Below are positions 60,275 through 64,000 of a stretch of DNA of 64,000 bases, one piece after another. The DNA is from Campylorhamphus procurvoides (Eukaryota; Chordata; Aves; Passeriformes; Dendrocolaptidae). The DNA lies in NCBI GenBank assembly GCA_013396655.1, contig WBMV01003298.1, positions 1,396,695 through 1,460,694 on the forward strand, written 5' to 3'. Position 1 is the stretch's first letter. Each line of letters opens with the position of its first letter. The notes below the pieces were generated by a model. It had not been told where the DNA came from. It made no database searches and worked only from the letters and a program-made list of their open reading frames with translations. The translations under genes and the position numbers were made by a program.

Positions 60275-61590
60275 GTAAGTTTCCAGTTCTCTCTTTAAAT
60301 AACAGTCATCTCAAAGGACTTAGAATTGTATTGTTCAAGTCAGTGGGAGTTTTGACATTGAATTTTTTGAGAACAAGCCAGGGTCCTAGGAAGTACTTAA
60401 TTAACATCTCTCCAGGAACTCTGAAAATTTCCTTTCTCATGAATTTTACAGAAGTATGTTGAGTGATTCGTGATTCTCAGATTTCATGTCTGCACACGGA
60501 GTATTCCCCAGCCTTTGGCAAGACCAGATCTCTATTGCCATTGCTTTTCCTTTTTTTTTTTAAGCCAGACATTTAGTTTTATAGGCCTGGGAGAACTATG
60601 TTTAGGAGTAAATATTGTGAAACTAGCAAATCCTCTTAATAGAAAGCTTAATTGAATAACCAGAAACAGCATTTTGTACTGTGGCTTTGTTGTTCATAAA
60701 TTAAGACTTAGCATTGGGAACCTGCATGGGAGGTGTTTGAACTCTGCTTTTCCCACCTCTCTTCCAGTCCCAGGCAATCCTCGTGCTTGGTTTATGCTTT
60801 CTTTGGGTAAAACCCTGACCCCTCTGCACTAGGTGGGAGCACTGCCATTTATTTCAGCAAGGCCAGCACTTCCTTTCCAGTCTCTTGGAAGCTCCTGTGG
60901 GGTACATGCAAGTCAGCCTGCAAACAGTAATTAACTGTACTTCTCTCTTTCTGTAAATCATCTTGACTTCCCAGGAGCACAGAAAATAGAAATGTTTCTG
61001 CTTTGTGTCTCTTTAAGCTGTATGAAGATCTCAATAAATAACCAACAGATACAGCGCTGCAAGGCAACTGTTGTGAACTTCTGCTGAAATGGAAGACACG
61101 CCTTTAAATAGCACTAAAATTATTGTGCTCTGCCAGGAGTCACATCAACTTGGAAATGGCCTTTTCTTTCAGACCACCTGAAAAATAAAGGCAAATCCAT
61201 CCCACCCATGGTCAGCTACTCTGGCGCTTTCAGAGCTGCAAAGGTTTTAAAGGGAGCACGTGGGTCAGAGGCTCCCAGACCACTGAGCACACACAGCCAC
61301 GCTGGATACTTTGGCAGAGCGGTCAACTCACACAACCTCACTGTAACCAACCTCCACTTCAAATAAATTCAAAGCCTCTTTTACTGGTGAAACTTAGAAA
61401 ACAGGAAAGCATGAAGTTGGAATGGATTAAGTTAGGAACATGGGGCTTGTTCAGCAAAACAAAGCACAAAGTTTGCCTTATTACAAACCTCCACAAAAGT
61501 AGCTCATGGCAGACAACACCTGCTCTATTCAAGTATCCAAAGCATCACCATAGTTGTGCCACATCTCAGAGCAAATATCTGTCAGAGCAT

Positions 61591-61665
61591 GGTCACAGAA
61601 TTGTTAGAGTTGGATGGGACCTCTGGAGATCGAGTCCAACCCTGGAGCAGGTGAGACAGGATTCA
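61591..61665 (-). mobile_element. CR1 LINE, short 3' fragment
   Basis: GGTCACAGAATTGTTAGAGT, then TGGATGGGACCTCTGGAGAT and CGAGTCCAACCCTGGAGCAG match the reversed 3' end of CR1. The match fades after GTGAGACAGGATTCAAC. About 75 bp remain, so it is strongly 5'-truncated. Confidence 0.8.
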
Positions 61666-62634
61666 ACAAAAATGTCTGGCTTACATATTGCAAGTCTGGT
61701 TGAAACCAAACAATTCAGGAATTCAGGTATTCCATGGACTAAGGCAGAAATATGATGTTTATTTTGTGAGACTGTAAGCTTACTAATATTACCTGATTAA
61801 AAATTTGGGTTCAGCTATGTGTATTCAATTAGCCATTATCTGACTAAAATCTAGTTAAGGACAATGGAATTTAATGAACTGCATATTAGTTTGCTCATTC
61901 TATGTACAGCACCTGAATCTTCTAGCATTTTCTGTGTTAATTCAACAGCTACAGAGGCCAGACATCTGCTGTAAAGCAGAAGGTCATAACAATCTGCCAC
62001 AAAAGATCAACATTTGAGCAATGACATTTGGTTTTGGAAATGGAGAGAACTAAAATGATTTTTCTGCTACTTTGCAAAATATTTTACCTGCTTGGAAAAG
62101 TCCTACTATAACAAGACTGGTTGAAGTCTGAAATTCATTCACAAGGTTGAAATTCATACTTTTAGCACTTCTGTGAATAACCCAACAGACAACAAAAGGA
62201 ATACCTATCTTCCAGGGGAAAACAAAAAAAAAAAGCTGCAGCTCCTCTTTTCTGGCAGAGAAACAATATTCTCTGGGTGAAGAATGTTCCTGGTCTTCGT
62301 ACCAAAAATAATACCAGTGAATTTGACAGTATCAACTTCAGAACCATCCATGACAAAGAATATTAAAACCAAATTCTGATTTAGGCATACCAAAACTTGC
62401 AGAGATAGGTGAGATTCAAACAGAATTGCAGCTGCACAAGTTTTCCTCTGAAATTTTATTCCTACTCCAAAGAAGTATCTTTGATAAAACACCCACTTCT
62501 ACTACACCACATGCATTTCTATGACCCAGGCAAAGGCTATAGAAGAAGAGGTAGATGATCATCTTCTCTGAGATCTGAGAGATCTCTCTCCCCCACCCAC
62601 ACGCATTTTCTGTGAGCTCCTTAAGTCTACACTG

Positions 62635-62681
62635 CATTGTGAAGTAGAAAGGGTAAGATGCTCACATTGTGAAATAGACAG
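62635..62681. repeat. Two-copy direct repeat, period 30 bp
   Basis: CATTGTGAAGTAGAAAG at 62635-62651 recurs as CATTGTGAAATAGACAG at 62665-62681, 15 of 17 bases identical. Local duplication of unknown origin. Confidence 0.75.
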
Positions 62682-63536
62682 TATTTTAAATACCCTAGGA
62701 AAATCATTATTTGAGTGTTAGTAGATTCCAAGGCTCTCATTTCCAAATACCATTTAACTCCCAGGCAGCATCTGTAGGCTGGGGTAGAAGTTCTTTAGCA
62801 TTGAAGAGTGACCATTTTTTCTGAAAAGCCATGAGAAACAGCACATCCATATGAAACATGCCTGTGTGATGTGTATACATGCTTTTTCACAAGTTTGAAG
62901 AAGCATACACATAAGTGTCAAGGAACACAGTATTCCCCAGCACTGACTGTGAACATCATATAACAGCTTTTCAAAATCTGTCTGGACAAAACACTGGAGA
63001 ATTAACTGCACAAAACAATCCTGCTTTGGCATTTGAATGTATTCAAACTGTACTTCATAGTCCCTTTCCATCTGTAATTTCTAGGATTTTCTAACCGCTT
63101 AGGGATTCCAGATTCATAAATTCCTTGGCCAAATTGGCAACAGGCTGCAACTATTTCCCACCCTTAAATCAACTACAGACCACAGACCTCCCTGGGAAAA
63201 GTACAGGGGAAGTAGCATACCTGAGAACTAAACTTAGAAGAGGATAATGTGCCAAGTCCAAGTCCTCAGACACCTCCCATGTACCTCAGATGTGATGTGA
63301 ACACATGCATGTGGGGTGTGACAGCACACTTTGGGTTCAGCATGTCAGTCAGTGCTTCAGTACACTGCAATACAAAAGCTCTGACTTTGAAAGAACAGAA
63401 ACATTTTCCGAAGAAGGGAAGTGGTATTTCTGTGATACAAACTCAGATACAGCTGTTGTGCTCCACTGATACATTAACTGACCATTATTAATGAAATATT
63501 TACCTACCCTCACTGAACTATTCAATTTGTATTATG

Positions 63537-63562
63537 ACAACTTTTATGCTAATAAAAGTTGT
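63537..63562. repeat. Perfect inverted repeat, 11-bp arms
   Basis: ACAACTTTTAT at 63537-63547 is the reverse complement of ATAAAAGTTGT at 63552-63562, with spacer GCTA. AT-rich stem; no known function. Confidence 0.9.
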
Positions 63563-64000
63563 GTTTTCAGAGGTATAAAGGAAAACAAGATACTCAACAG
63601 AACTCACTATGGAATTACAATCATCCTTAAGGTTAACTCCTTGCTGTGTAAACTTCTGCTCACCTAATGAAAGGGGCATCAGAAAGTAAAACTGTGACCC
63701 TTTAAGCAGAAGGCTACCCCAGCCCTAATGCCTAAGAGGGAGCAGTTTATCATTGCCTACAGGGCATTTTTAGGTTCTTTACTTGTCCTGTTCCCTCTCC
63801 AAAATAATCTCCTCACAACAGACTCCACAGGAACAGACACTATGCTGGGGGCAAGGAGTGCATCTGTAGAGTCCACAGGTCTCCCAAAATCCCTTGCTTG
63901 GGATTTTGTATATAACTCTATTGGCATTAATATTAATTCACAAGCAGAAATTCCACCCCCAATTAATTGGCTCAACCTCCTCAGGGTTTCATTATTGAGG

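Larger units (their letters stand above)
51066..61590. other. Unique DNA, no confirmed gene
   Basis: No supported gene. It holds a GC-richer patch at about 54660-54940 with overlapping frames on both strands and no domain, a candidate conserved CpG-bearing element at 58933-59118 and a C-rich quadruplex/i-motif tract at 59404-59445. The interval at 60188-60274 has splice-like edges. No further dispersed repeat was recognised with confidence. Confidence 0.5.
61666..64000. other. Unique AT-rich DNA, no gene seen
   Basis: No supported gene or named dispersed repeat. It contains a 30-bp-period duplication at 62635-62681 and a perfect 11-bp-arm hairpin at 63537-63562. The region runs to the window edge without a change in texture. 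Confidence 0.6.

Noticed and set aside
1..64000. Endogenous retrovirus, other viral remnants, mitochondrial insert, tRNA or rRNA genes
   Set aside because: I looked for LTR pairs, retroviral or other viral-like frames, tRNA arms and organellar sequence on both strands and saw none I could support. A very diverged remnant could still be missed without a search tool.

Overview
This window looks like non-coding vertebrate DNA, most likely from a bird. I see no complete protein-coding gene, rRNA or tRNA, and no CRISPR array, operon or bacterial-style signal. The sequence is AT-rich and CpG-poor. The recognisable interspersed repeats are CR1 LINE remnants, several keeping the diagnostic 3' end with short CAGAATCA / TTCTGTGAT repeats. 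No L1, Alu-like SINE, LTR or DNA transposon was recognised. Sparse, 5'-truncated CR1 copies with little else is the usual picture of an avian genome; crocodilians and turtles also carry CR1 but normally show more DNA transposons and LTRs. Bird is therefore an inference, not a proof.

Layout: 1-3.7 kb is unique DNA with a G-quadruplex motif and a small tandem duplication. A CR1 3' end on the + strand lies at 3.72-3.80 kb. From 3.8 to 21.6 kb the DNA is unique, with an AT cruciform-type repeat, several hairpins, a T/G-rich tract and a few stretches that obey splice-site grammar. At 21.6-22.2 kb an older CR1 is split by a younger CR1, both on the - strand. From 22.2 to 31.2 kb and 31.5 to 50.8 kb the DNA is again unique and AT-rich, broken by a diverged CR1 at 31.25 kb, a pair of abutting palindromes at 32.35 kb and G-rich tracts at 33.5, 45.1 and 48.1 kb. 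A very degraded CR1 lies at about 50.8-51.1 kb (+), a short CR1 3' end at 61.6 kb (-), a C-rich tract at 59.4 kb and a CpG-bearing candidate conserved element at 58.9-59.1 kb.

The most likely setting is a large intron or gene desert. Many longer open frames exist on both strands, but they look like chance: they overlap each other, lack recognisable domains, and one of the longest starts inside a CR1 remnant. A few short intervals have matched acceptor and donor signals and are offered as hypotheses for unannotated exons or lncRNA. No novel multi-gene system is visible; the best leads are the nested CR1 pair, the tandem palindromes at 32.35 kb, the candidate exon cluster at 8.5-8.7 kb and the element at 58.9-59.1 kb.
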